DNA of 64,000 nt from Kuschelorhynchus macadamiae (Eukaryota > Arthropoda > Insecta > Coleoptera > Curculionidae). Both the position numbers and the translations under genes were made by a program. The notes under the pieces are model-generated. The model was not told where the DNA came from. It saw only the letters and a list, made by a program, of their open reading frames with translations, and searched no databases. The DNA is taken from assembly GCA_030620095.1 (NCBI GenBank), contig JAUTXW010000214.1, forward strand, positions 1,368,001 through 1,432,000. Reading direction: 5' to 3'. The first letter of the stretch is position 1; each line of letters begins with the position of its first letter. This document shows, in pieces, positions 1 through 11,499 of this stretch.

Positions 1-99
1 CAGATTACACATAAACTTTACCCTTCAAGCAGTATCTACATAGCTGAAATGTTTGCCATCCTCCAAGCATTGATTTATATACGTACTCATGAGGTGAGG
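1..99 (+). pseudogene. RNase H fragment of a non-LTR retrotransposon
   Basis: Frame 1 reads through from the window edge. It contains SIYIAEMFAILQALIYI, which fits the retrotransposon RNase H block around the second catalytic acidic residue (usually T-A-E-L-x-A-I-x-x-A-L). RNase H would digest the RNA strand during target-primed reverse transcription. The fragment is cut on the left by the window edge. On the right it joins, near base 100, sequence that belongs upstream of reverse transcriptase, so the domain order is wrong and two different element copies probably abut. Call by motif only. Confidence 0.55.
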
Positions 100-102
100 G
101 TT

Positions 103-1680
103 ATAACTGCATCACTGCTTTGACTGAGGTGACAGATGACATTTTTAGGGAACTGGATAATGGTAGGGCTACGGTTTTGGTCCTACTGGATTTCAGTAGA
201 GCCTTTGACATGGTACATCGTGCTAGCCTTGTAGCTATGAGTTATTGCGGTTTTTCGCAGGGCGCTTTAAAGCTTGTAGAATCATTTTTAACTGACCGTC
301 TCCAGGCAGTTTAGCACGATGGTAGGTTCTCTGATTTTTGGCCAGTTACTTCTGGTGTTCCTCAGGGTAGCATTCTGGGACCCCTACTGTTTTCTATTTA
401 CACGTCTAACTTCTATAATATCACCTTTACGCTGATGATACTCAACTTTATTTTTCATTTAGTCCTTCGTCACTTCACCTTGCAAGTAACGTCATTAACC
501 GTGATCTACGGGTAATATATGAAGTTTCAAAAACACACACTTTAGAATTAAATGCTAAAAAAGCTGATACACACACACACTAGCGAAACCACAAGGCAAA
601 CTATTTTAAATAACTTAAATATATCACTAAACGGTAAAAGAATCTACTAGAAATTTGGGACTTATTATGGATGGTAAGCTAAGATTCTGGGATCACATAA
701 CCTCAAAATTGAAAATAGCATGGTACTTTAAAAATACTCTTTTCGCACAGACATTTTTTAAATCAAGATACAAAAAAATGCTCTGTGATTCTTTAATCCT
801 TTCATTGCTTAACTTTTGCGATTCTGTGTATGGTCCTTGTTTGGACAGCATGGACCTGAGAAAAATTCGAAAATTGCAGAACTCATGTTTGCGTTTTAGT
901 TTTGGTATCCGGTATGTTACTCACAAATTAAAAGAAATTAACTGGCTTAATATGCAAAATCGCCGAATTGTGCGTTATTTGTGTTTTGCTTATAAAATTC
1001 TAAAATATAAATCTCTCTGACATTTGCTTCGAAGGCTAACATCTCGAACAGATATTCATAGACTAAATATTCGACGCACCTCTGTATTGACTATTCCTAA
1101 GCATAAAAACAAATATTTAAAAGATCATTTTCTTATTGCATAGCACTTTTAAAAAAAAAATATAAAATTTATAAATTCTCTGAAAGTCTTCTTACTTTTA
1201 AAAATAGAATAAGAAATGAGTTTCTTGCCTGAGTATTATCACGCCAACCAGCATTGATAATTTTGTTCTCTTATTGACTATTTACATTTTGATCATGCAT
1301 TTTATGTGTGTTTCCCTCTCTCTCTCTCTCTCTCTCTCTCTGTCTATTTCTTATTTTCTTACTTCTATTTTCTTTGCCTTCTTTTGGTCTATTCATTTCT
1401 AATGATTATCTTCCTCTTTAGCTTACCTTACATTGTTTTACTTCAATATATTATTTTTGTTAGAAATTACTTTTTTTATATTTACTTTGTTTTCTGTTTT
1501 GTTATAATAATTAAGTTGTTTAGTTGTAGGAGGGCCTCAACAGAACTCGAACCTAGGTTTGGAAAGCTGACAATAAGGCCTTTTAGTCTTAAATTAAAAT
1601 TATAAAAATGTAAGAGATTTTGCATCACAAATTTATAATATTTGAGACTAATAAACGTCTTATTATTATTATTATTATTA
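103..1680 (+). mobile_element. Decayed non-LTR retrotransposon (RT and 3' tail)
   Basis: A reverse transcriptase of the jockey/CR1-like type in broken frames. The first piece (120-314) holds LDFSRAFDMV, the block with the first catalytic aspartate. A stop follows. Another frame gives SGVPQGSILGPLLFSIY (about 351-400), and a third gives the catalytic YADD at 428-439. The open stretch 655-1020 matches the thumb/C-terminal part (GLIMDGKLRFWDHI, then LQNSCLRFSFGIRYVTHKL). A polyadenylation-like AATAAA and a (TTA)n tail at about 1650-1680 mark the 3' end, as in CR1/jockey relatives. At least three frame breaks make it inactive. A (CT)n run lies in the 3' untranslated part. Confidence 0.8.
1312..1342. 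repeat. (CT)n microsatellite
   Basis: A nearly uninterrupted CT dinucleotide run of about 30 bases within the 3' untranslated region of the non-LTR element. It also makes the artefactual serine/leucine frame 1306-1605, which is not a gene. Confidence 0.9.
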
Positions 1681-2136
1681 AATAAAATTTTGAAACATCA
1701 GTATAAAAATCTATTAATCCAACTAGCCTTATTAGTGTATCGTGGTGATATAATTGTTGTGAGAACTGTTTGAGGAGTTTTTGGAAAAGTTTTGTCAAAG
1801 GTCTTTCCTAATGATAACACTGGCCGACAAGATTTTTCTAACACAGGCCAGCTCATTATTTTCACAATGGAAATACCCTCCCAATAATAAAAAAAATATT
1901 CGAAAAGCCTTAATACGTATAATTTTTTAATAGCCTAATTAGAACCTTTTATATTGGCAGGTAAATAATTTTATTGTAGGGCGGCTAAACTGGGTCCATT
2001 TTACAACGGAAAAGTTACCTAGACTGGGTTGTTTACAACATTAGACATAAAATAAAGGTTAAACATCACTCTTCTGTTGAGTTTCGAATTGAGTGGTTCT
2101 CTGTATATCGATAAGCAAGTGTATGTGAAGACGAGA
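1681..2136. other. Gene-free AT-rich spacer
   Basis: Between the (TTA)n tail and the next pseudogene I see no open frame with recognisable motifs and no clear repeat boundary. It may hold the 5' flank of the downstream multi-copy gene. Confidence 0.5.
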
Positions 2137-3766
2137 ATGTCGAGTCAAACGCGTCGAAGTTGCAACATTTCTCCTGACAAATTTTGTTACCTTTGTGGAG
2201 AATTTCTGGTGAAATCACAAGCTATTTTCTAAAAAAGTAAAAAAGCCTACTTTACATATTTTGATGTGTTAACTGGGGATCAAGATAAGCGGTGGGCACC
2301 CCATGTGTGCTGTGTTAGTTGTAGTGTATCATTGGTGCAGTGGATGAAGGGAAAGAGAAAAAGTATGCCTTTTGCAATTCCAATGGTATGGCGAGAACCC
2401 ACCAATCATTCTGGCGATTGTTATTTTTTCCTGACAAAGACTGAAGGTTATTCCAAAAAGGGAAAGCACAATATAGAACATCAAAATTTGCAATATGCCA
2501 TACGACCTGTTCCTCATAATGCTAATTTGCCAGTGCCGATTGCGCCTTTAAATTGGTAAGCTATTGATTTGGGAGATAATGGAGATAACGCATCATCAGG
2601 CAGCTCAGAAGAACAGTGCACCGATCCCAGTTTTTCCACAGGTCCCAGTTCCGGGGAGCCACATTTGATTATTCAAAGTGAATTAAATGATTTAGTACGT
2701 GATTTGAGGTTATCCAAGCAACAGTCAGAACTTTTGAGTTCCCGTCTTAAAGAATGGAACCTATTGGCCAAAGAAACAAAAATTACGAATTTCAGAAAAA
2801 GAAATGCTATGTTTTCTGAATTCTACAATATGGAAAATTCGTTGTGCGCGTGTACTGATATAGACAGTTTAATGCAAGAACTTGATATTGAACATTCTCC
2901 CTGTGAGTGGCGCTTATTCATAGACTCATCTAAATATAGCTTAAAAGTTGTGTTATTGCATAATGGAAATTTAAAACCCTCTATACCAGTTGCCCATTTA
3001 GTTGCAATAAAAGAAAATATGCGCACGATTTTGGATAAAATAAACTACAATAGGTATAAATGGCAGATATGTGGGGACTTAAAAGTTATAGCGATTTCAG
3101 TGGGACTCCAGGAGGGATTAACAAAATATTGCTGTTTTCTTTGTTTATGGGACAGTCATGCAATAAATCAGCATTATGTAACAAAAATTTGGCCAGAAAG
3201 AAGCGAATTTCAACCGGGATCTCAAAATGTTAAATTTATACCTCTTGTTGATCCCAAAAATGTCCTTCACATTAAAGTTCTGATGAAAAACTTTGTGAAG
3301 GCTTTGAATAAAGATGGTGATGGATTTAAATACCTAAGACAAGTCTTTTCGCAGTTAAGTGATGCCAAATTAAAAGAAGGCATTTTTATTTGGCCACAAA
3401 TCAGAAAATTGCTGGACGATGTCAATTTTACGGAAAAGCTTAGCAGGCAGGAACTGAGAGCAGGGAATTCATTTCTTAATGTAGTAAGAGGATTTTTAGG
3501 CAACAACATGGATGAAAATTATGAACAATTAGTTAATGAACGCTTAGTGCCAGAATGTCATTAAAAATTCGCTTTCTCCATTCCCATCTGTCATTTTTTT
3601 TCCTAAAAATTTGGGAGCTGTTAGTGACGAGCAGGGTGAAAGGCTTCACCAAGATATCAGAACAATGGAAATTCGGTACCAAGGACGATGGGATCCAGTC
3701 ATGACGGGTGACTACTATTGGTTTTTAAAGAGAGAAGATAGGACACCTCATAAACGGAAAAAATAA
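2137..3766 (+). pseudogene. Broken copy of an uncharacterised multi-copy arthropod gene
   Basis: A single frame from ATG 2137 (MSSQTRRSCNISPDKFCYLCG) runs to 3564 with two in-frame TAA codons (2230 and 2557). The family resemblance then continues in two further frames (MSLKIRFLHSHL from about 3558; SDEQGERLHQDI to the TAA at 3764-3766). An N-terminal CYLCG / HVCCVSCS cysteine pattern suggests a zinc-binding region. Later blocks include RLKEWNLL, CEWRLFIDSSKYSLK, CCFLCLWDS, DPKNVLHIKVLMK and VRGFLGNN. From memory, these are hallmarks of long hypothetical proteins present in many copies in arthropod and Hydra genomes, probably spread with transposons; I know no biochemical function. Two stops and two frameshifts make it a pseudogene. 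An AATAAA overlaps the end. Confidence 0.7.
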
Positions 3767-3913
3767 AGTTTAATTAAAAAGTTTGTCGTTCATAAATCGT
3801 ATGACTCTCACGATAATACTGCTTTTAACTATATCTGTTCATAAACACTGAAAATGGGATACCAAAGGCGTGCGGTTAGATACTCATAGAAATAATTTAA
3901 ATTTAAAGAATTT

Positions 3914-4265
3914 TTATTTTAACAAAATAAGAATTATATATAATATGTACATAATATATATAAATAATATCAATATTATTAAAACATTAAATTTTATTAG
4001 GTTATATTCTTCGTCATCTGAGAAACTGTCTTTACCTCTTGGCATTCTAATTAAAGGGTCGACCGTCTGATTGATCACGTTGTCAAGATCCCACATTTTC
4101 TCCTCCTGTTTAATCACATGCTGGACTGCTTTTGGCCAGTTCTCTAATGTCATTTCCTTAATGGCTTGATCAAACAGTAGTTAAACATATTTCATTTTAA
4201 ATCTCGTGTCGTCATTGTGATCACAAGTATTTTCATTGAAGTAACTGGAAGTTGGTGTCGCCACG
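3914..4265 (-). pseudogene. C-terminal piece of DDE transposase (split copy)
   Basis: The minus frame reads MTLENWPKAVQHVIKQEEKM then a W-D-L-D block, with LLFDQAIKE just upstream after one stop. This is the C-terminal end expected of the insect IS630/Tc1-like DDE family whose middle and N-terminus lie on the same strand at 8860-9900. The conserved order (…PPYxCELxPIEL, then TFK…V..LF..A, then …ENW..A..HV) is interrupted exactly between those two places. The simplest reading is one transposase gene split by about 4.6 kb of inserted DNA. An acidic serine-rich tail (SFSDDEE) follows, as is usual in this family. Confidence 0.65.
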
Positions 4266-4276
4266 TTCTGTTTTAG

Positions 4277-4334
4277 ATGAGAATACGTAGTTATTACCAA
4301 AATGCTAATTTTGGTAATAACTACGTATTCTCAT
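4277..4334. repeat. Perfect 27-bp hairpin with 4-base loop
   Basis: Bases 4277-4303 and 4308-4334 are exact reverse complements separated by GCTA. The arms begin ATGAGAATACGTAG. It sits at the left border of the DNA that splits the DDE transposase gene, so it may be a collapsed pair of transposon ends or a foldback relic. Confidence 0.95.
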
Positions 4335-4827
4335 ACGTAATTTGACTATTACGTAGATAGTACAGAATTGTGTGGTTTCATTTAAGTGACCGAATAGTAA
4401 TAATTCACCCTATTCGTCACTTTCTTATTTCTGTCTTTATTTAGTACATTTTAAAAATATGTATGGTTCATTTTAATACAGACAAAACAGTTATGGCGAA
4501 TACAAACACTCAAATTGTGAATATGGTGTGACTGTAGAGCGTATAGAATACGTTATTGGTCTTTGAGGTAGGATAAATGCGCTTCACTTAGTTTTCTGGC
4601 TATGCTGAAGACCTAAAATTAAAACGCAGGCAATTTCTCTGGTGAATATGCTGCTGATAGTCGTAAAAAAATTACGCGCCTTTAAAATTCGTTAATTTTC
4701 AATATACTTTGGTTAAATATATTTGCCAATTTAAATCTCAAAAATGTAATTTTGGACTTTGGTTTAAATAGTAATTATCAATAAATATCTTATTATAAAG
4801 AGTGATAATTTGTATGCAATAATTTAT
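4335..4827. other. Gene-free AT-rich stretch
   Basis: No open frame with a recognisable domain. The sequence lies inside the insertion that splits the DDE transposase, left of repeat copy A. Confidence 0.4.
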
Positions 4828-4831
4828 ATAC

Positions 4832-7018
4832 TATAACATTTTCAAATTTATGTATAATTATTTAGTTTATAGTAACACTAAGGCAATTACAAAATTTGGC
4901 TGGTTATATAGTTACTGATTTTCACACAGTGTTTCGTCACCATCCTGTCGAATAACTCCACGAGTTTGATTTTTCCAAATTTACATATACACTTCATAAA
5001 AGAAAGTTAATAGAATTTATACTAATTGGGTGTTACTATTGAAAGTGACACATTTTGAATATATAATCAGTTTTAGTTAGTAAGATACTGGCCTTCTTTA
5101 TTAATAAAAATAACAATTTTTTCATTTACAATAAAATATTCTGTTTATTTGGTTTCTTCTTTCAGTCCATTTTACTCACTTGAATTTTGATAAACATATT
5201 TACTCTCTTCTTTCTTGTAAATATCAATTTAACACTTCGAGAACACTTGAACCATAAGAAAGTTTCAGTTTACATAGCTTTTCTTTTCATTTATCCAAGC
5301 TGCTTTTCTTTATGTTTGCTTGGTATGGAATGTTAAACAGACATTTTGGCTGATGGTTTTTCATTATTTTAAGCCCATTAGTAATCTGAAACAAAATTGA
5401 ACATTATAACTTTGCAGTTAAACATAACCTTTAAAATATCAAGACTTTTATGTAAATTACATTTTACATACCTCAATATGTTTTATTCATAATTCATTGG
5501 ATTACATTTTGTAAAGTATTCTCAACTTCTTTAAATTAAGACAAAAGAAATTGTTTTTTGTTTTGTTTACAAATATTCGAATTTGCCTGCCTTTTACTTC
5601 TGTCACTATGGTTTCATTGGTTTCTTATTTTTTGGCATCCAGCCAGCTTTGACAGTGTCGTGTTTTTTCATTTCAGTCACGATTTTGGTTCTGCTCAGGA
5701 GCAATTCGGCAGCTCTATTCGGGGACACCGAATGTTATCGGGTTCTTACTCCCTAATGCTAGTGGCGCCAGCAGTGGACTCCACTGTAATTATTATTTTA
5801 TTTTATGGCATTAGGTTGGCATAAGTCTGAAGTGAGGAAGAATGATGGAGGGGAATGTGAAACTTCTTTGAATTTTCTGGAGATGATTTTCTCGCCCCTT
5901 TTCTATTGGCTCTCCTTAGAGGTGCAACATGTGTCCGGCTTTATAAAAGTGCCTTAATGGACCAATTTTTTACTGTACTGAAAGTATGTCATAAGTAATT
6001 TATTTTAAAGTGCAGTGCTGTTGAAAGCCTAAGGCCTATTTATGGACATCATCTGGCCCTAAATTTTGGTCCCGTTTTGTTTGGTTCCACATTTGATCAA
6101 CCACGTGAATGGCGTCCTGAATTTTGTTTTGACTGTCGGTCCTCGAGAAGCCTCTCTAGATGTCTGGAAATTCCCTTTATTGGTGACCGTTGGCGTCGAA
6201 GGAGCCCTCTAGATGACAAGAGGGTTTCAGGTTAAGAATTCAAGATATGGTTTTTGGATATAGTTACAAGTTTATGGTGTAATTTTTGGGGTACATAAAC
6301 CAAGAGTTCTACAATGGTTTTGGAGTTCCTTCCTGTAAGAGTACGAGGAATTAATTCTTAATTTTTATATTTATAAATTTTATATAAGGTAGCAGAAAGG
6401 AATATGTTATCTATTTTTTTTTTTGTAAAACAGCCTTGGCGAAATACTTTATACTTTTATAACTTTTTCCTTGCGGCAATGTGGTAAAAGAAAATTCATG
6501 AATTTTTGATTCCCTCTGCGCTATTTAATTGAATTTTTATATCTACATATTCGTGTCATGACATTTCGCCAGATGTTCACAGGTTGATGATATAATGGTA
6601 ATAACGTTCTATCACATTTCACGTATTTGAAATATTATATATATATATATATTTTACATTTTCTTGATTTATTTTTTTTTATATCTTAATGTCAATTGAA
6701 TTTTTGAATGTAAGCTAAATTTCACATGTCAAAAATTATTTTATAAAACAACTCATAAAAAAACAAAAGATCAAGGTATCATTAAAATTTGACAGTTTGT
6801 ACTTTATATAGTGTTTTATTGAAAAGCCCTCCAAATCTTAATTTTGTCTGCATTTAAATATCGATATAGATTTCTTCCTAATTGAGTCACAGTCAATTAT
6901 GTGGCGCCCATTTTAATTTCGTAAGGTGTACCCGAGAACCTGCAACCTACAGCTCTCCAAAAAGATGACTGGCTGCCGTTCGCACGTATTGGTAAGTTCA
7001 TAGGGACTTTACGGCATA
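4832..7018 (+). mobile_element. Unknown 2.2 kb TIR-less element, copy A
   Basis: This 2187-bp segment reappears in reverse orientation at 61580-63896. The similarity starts and stops sharply at both ends in both copies. Copy A is flanked by the 4-bp direct repeat ATAC (4828-4831 and 7019-7022). Ends read TATAACATTTTC … TTTACGGCATA; I see no terminal inverted repeats. The short frame 5558-5824 has a counterpart in copy B, but it resembles no protein and is probably chance. A TATAAAAG lies near 5943. A solo LTR or a non-autonomous element of a 4-bp-target superfamily are the two readings I prefer; neither is proven. Confidence 0.75.
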
Positions 7019-7022
7019 ATAC

Positions 7023-8859
7023 TCACAAAAACAAACATCGTAGCTAAATATTTACAGGGGAGATGAAAATAAACAATGGCGTTTTATTGGACTTTTACTT
7101 TTAGGTTGGCTGCATTTCTTTACTGAGAAAATTACTCAACATCTAGTGTCTATGACTGCTCCCATACGCTTTTATAGTTTTGGATTCTTTAAATACGCAA
7201 CTGTCACTTATACCCAATTACAATGAAGTTCTTATTAAACCTATACTGTATATTATTACCAAGCGGTTAGATTTGAGAACATTCCGCTGGTTCTTTAAAA
7301 TTTAATGCGTTGTGTCGTAGCATGCGGAGAGTTGCGGTACTTGAGTCACTACTATAATTCTGCCATCTATCATAACCATAACCCCTTGTTTCGTTTTTAT
7401 TTTTTGTTTCCTTAAAATACTGCTTTAGGTTGTTTTGTTCAGGTATGACATAACCAAGTTGTGATATTTTTAATTTTCTATAAAATGTGGCTGAGTGACG
7501 AAAGCTACTTTTTTTTCTTATGGTATGTGAAGCCATTGTGAACCATTTTAACTTGTTACTCGTAGACGATAACACAACACAAACGCAACTAATTAATAGC
7601 TGTAGACCGAATTACAATGACTTTAGAAGAATAGTGGTGACAATAGAAGCCCACCCGCCAAATTGATGTAACATTTCTAAAGGTTTAAATGGGGGCATTA
7701 ATTTTAATTAAATTAATGTGCTTTTATATTGACAACATCTGTTAGCGTCAGTTGTAAATGTAGGGTTACGTTAATGTTTTACTTTAATAATCTATTCGAA
7801 CTACCTAGTACAAACTTACTTTTTCATTTGTCTGCTAAGTGAATTTAGTAATGTAATATGTACTGAAGAAGGCCTACAAAATAAAGTTTCTTTTATGCTA
7901 ATCTTAGAGAGCTTCTACCTCAAATTGAGGTGCTGAACGAAGTAAAACATACACTAAGACATAAGACAATATTGTCTTTTAAAGCAAAATAAAACCAAAG
8001 TATAATATTGTGCAATATTTAATAACTTTTCTTGGAGTAAACTTAAACTTAAGACATTTACGGTTATATTCATTTACACATTCAACACAAAAACATACGT
8101 TTCTCCATATGAAGAATGGCTGAGAGCTTCTTGTTTAAATCAATATTCATTTTAATAATCACAAAAATTAATAAAGTGAGACACTAAAACAACAAACCTC
8201 ATAAGAAACCCAGGTAGGCGAAAAGTACACAAAACGAATTTAGCAGCAATATGGCCGAACCATTACTCTCTTGTTGCCACTCTCCTTATAAAATCACCAA
8301 CCGAATCTCGTACCAGCGCCCCCTATCTCCGGAACCTCAAATAGAAGAGGTAATAGTTTACTTGTAGTAAATATTTACTGTAATTCTTACTTCTATGTTG
8401 CAACAGAGGAATAACGACTGGTAATAGCCAGTTTAAAGTGGCAGTAGACGATAACTTTGCAACGACTCGTTCTACTTTATAGTAATACGTTATAGGAATA
8501 CATTTGAACGTAATGGAGTAGTCTGTGCAAAGGTCAAGAAAGTACTGATACTTAAAAGTTGTAATTTAGTAAACAGATTAGAAACAGTAATTTCGAATAA
8601 TCATGCAATGCAAATGCAAGGAAAAGAAATGACGACCTTGGAGTCGATTCCTTAAGTAGTTACTTGGCAGTAGTTATTATATAATTACTTTTCATGGAAA
8701 ATTACTATAAAGTATTATTCGCAGTAACAAATACATATATAATACTCAAAAACCTATAACCCAAGGTGTTTATTGACACATGGTAGGATTATTAGTAATT
8801 AATACGTAAAAACTCTTAAAGAGTAGTAGTGTAAACAGTAGTAGCTACTTTAGTGCTAG
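7023..8859. other. Gene-free AT-rich stretch inside the split transposase
   Basis: No convincing coding sequence. Around 8200-8335 the minus strand is more GC-balanced, and the minus reading MNIDLNKKLSAILHMEKR starts near 8150, which could be a truncated 5' exon or promoter relic; I cannot assign it. From about 8340 to 8860 there are many short ACTACT/TACTTTA-type motifs without clear period. Confidence 0.35.
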
Positions 8860-9900
8860 CTGGGTATAAGTTCTATAGGATGTAGTTCACAATAATATGG
8901 CGGTAAGCGCAGCACAGTTACATTATATTTTCCTGCTATATCTTCCACAGCATATTTCATAAAACGATTTTTGTATACATTTCATATGGCTAGTGGTTCA
9001 TTCTTTATCGAGTTGGGTTCAAACTCAATACATTTTGGTAGTTAGCCAGTCGATAATATTTTGTTTTCTCCAAGATGAAGTTGGTGTCTTTTCTATGAGC
9101 CTTGAAGGATAGCTTGCGTTATCCATAACCACCACCGAATCAGCCAGAAGATATTTTATGATTTCACCAAAATAGTCTTCGAAAATATTCGAATTGATGT
9201 CCTCATGGCAATCTCCCGCCCGGTTCGACTGAAAAGTTAGCAAACCTTCTTTTAAAAAACCCTCTTCGCTTCCAGTGTATGCAATTATTAGTCTCTTCCC
9301 TTACCCTCACGGCACTTTAATACCCGTTGACAGGCCTTCGATGAAAGCTTTTTTACTATGTAATCTTCATTGATTCACGTCTTATCAAGATAAATGTCTT
9401 TTGCTCCCTGCGGTACTGCTTTATACTTCTCCAGTATTTTCGTTGCCAGCAAAACAATTTACATTGCTTTCCAGTAAAAGTGTTTTTCACATCTACATTA
9501 CTTTTTTAAGTTGTTCAAAAGAGTTTCCTAGTTATCAAAAAAATACTGTCATTTTGGCGAAGCTCCATCAATATTTTATATAGGGTGGGTATTTCTTTTT
9601 TAAAATAAAAAAAATTACTTTTTTTCGAATTGTATTGGTGTCTTCATCAAGGACTTTTGCTGGTTGTCCTGGAATTTTTTTGGGAGGTTTCAGTTGACTT
9701 GCTATCTTCCTCTCCCGCAACAATTTGAAAACAGTAAAGTTTCCAATTCCAGTCATTCGGGAATATCGTTTAACAATTTCTTGTACAGTAAAACTATAAT
9801 CACGTTTTATGCAATCCTGTAAATTTAAAATAATAACTCTTTCAGTCACTGATAGTGGATAATTATTAGAGCGTCTTTTAGTTGGAGTAAATGTCGTCAT
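8860..9900 (-). pseudogene. DDE transposase, N-terminal and catalytic parts (IS630/Tc1-like)
   Basis: The N-terminal frame (9900 to 9568) begins MTTFTPTKRRSNNYPLSVTE. It carries a helix-turn-helix-like block (VQEIVKRYSRMTGIGNFTVF) and a basic linker (PPKKIPGQP). After stops and shifts the core follows: KAFIEGLSTGIKVP, GKRLIIAYTGSEEGFL, then DCHEDINSNIFEDYF and SVVVMDNASYPSRL, which holds the expected second catalytic aspartate (9025-9243). RLPPYYCELHPIEL near 8900 ends it; the glutamate there would be the last catalytic residue. Homology stops at about 8860 and resumes on the same strand at 4265. Several stops and frame breaks make it inactive. Confidence 0.75.
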
Positions 9901-11015
9901 TTAACAATTAATATTCTTATAATACTGTTAACAGTATGGTTTAAGAGCAAATACTAACATGTCTAAAACAAAATTAAGAAGTATTTATAATATGTATTTT
10001 ATTACCTGCTTCCATTAAGTACTAGCCTATTATGTGTTCAATGAGTAATAAATGTAATTCATATAGAGTAATAAAACCTCATTAGGTATGCAAAAAAAAC
10101 GGGACAAAAGGGGGGGGATTTAAAAGGATTTTTATTATTATTTATACAAACAAAATTCACCTACGCTTATGTATGACCCCGAAATTCTGCCAAACTGGAC
10201 GGAATTCCCGATTTTATTACTCCATACATTTCTGAAACAGACTGTAACTGTTGAGTTTATACCTCACCACGTCAAAGTAGGATTTTTTTTCCAATATCTT
10301 CTTTTTGAGTGGGTGACGCATCCTAAACAATCCACATTAGTCCCGATTGCCGTCGACGAATAAATTTACATATAATACATAAAACATAAATTTACATATA
10401 TACAGAATAAAACAACATATCTGAATAAATCTCAAATATTTGAAAACAAAGCTTCAAACAGTACCTCTGACCTATTTGAACCCAGTAAGCATGATGTTAA
10501 ATAACTCAACTCATGTGGGTTGTTGTCCTATATCTTAGCACAATAGCTATTAACATTTTTTTAATATATCGAAAAATTAGCATCGTAATAAACCACTGTT
10601 AAATTATACTCTTTTGTAATCAAACTTGACTAATTTAATATCCCGCACTTTGCCGGAGTGGTTATTTGGTATCATAAAATGTTTTATCAACAGGCAGATC
10701 AAACATTAAATTGCAACAAACTACTACATTTTTAAACTGTGATAAATTTATTAAAGCTCGAGTATTTTATTTTCTGTTCGGGCAAAACCATTTATAACTT
10801 TCATGACACTAATTTCGTAAAATCGATAACGAAATAAAAACTTTTTAGGGCTGTCAATTCTGGACGTGTTCTTTAAAATGGGTCCACGGAGGATTAATGG
10901 TTTCATATCTCAAGAAGAAATCTCGAATGTTTCTTAATTAATTTTAAATAGACGAAAATAAATATATCCCGTGCAAAGGAAAAAGTTGGTCAGTCAGTTT
11001 TGGCGATACTTATAA
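9901..11015. other. Gene-free stretch upstream of mariner element 1
   Basis: It holds only the unrecognised 64-codon frame 10169-10363 and AT-rich filler. A (TTTATTA)-like run near 10125 could be the tail of a retroposed repeat, with the following sequence of unknown origin. I see no domain. Confidence 0.35.
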
Positions 11016-11499
11016 CGGCTGACACTTTAAAAAAGTACATTAGGCTATATCCGAGGAACCAAAAAAAAATCGCTGGAAACAATTTCTATCATAGGGAGCG
11101 GGAACCAAAATAGTGTAATAACTAACCTGTTTTCACTTAACCCCTTACCCCCAGCTTTCCTAATTAAGTAATCTTAAATTGCAACCCCCCTACTTGTGAA
11201 CCCTTATCTTAAAGCTCTTAAAAAATGCCTTTTAGTGTTACTCTACAACATTTGATGAAATAATTGTCAGCTTTTCAAAAAAAAAAAAACACTGAAATGT
11301 GTAAAAATTTTATTTTTTACTATTAATTTGAGACTCTTAAACATTTTAGGTCTGTATTACTTTTTGTTTATTCGTTGCTGTGGTATTTGTACCTGAAAAA
11401 ATTGACATTGATAAGTCTAAAAAAAGTGATGTTTTAAATATTTGGTTTTGACAGGTTTTTATTGCTACTTTTACGTTAAAAAGCGAAACGTTACTGTTA

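Noticed and set aside
2329..3509. Minus-strand frames at 2329-2517, 2823-3026 and 3267-3509
   Set aside because: They are antisense shadows of the plus-strand pseudogene, whose family motifs are clear.
5558..5824. A conserved protein shared by copies A and B (5558-5824 and 62919-63185)
   Set aside because: Both frames exist because the DNA is duplicated. The composition is low-complexity and no start, motif or codon bias supports coding.
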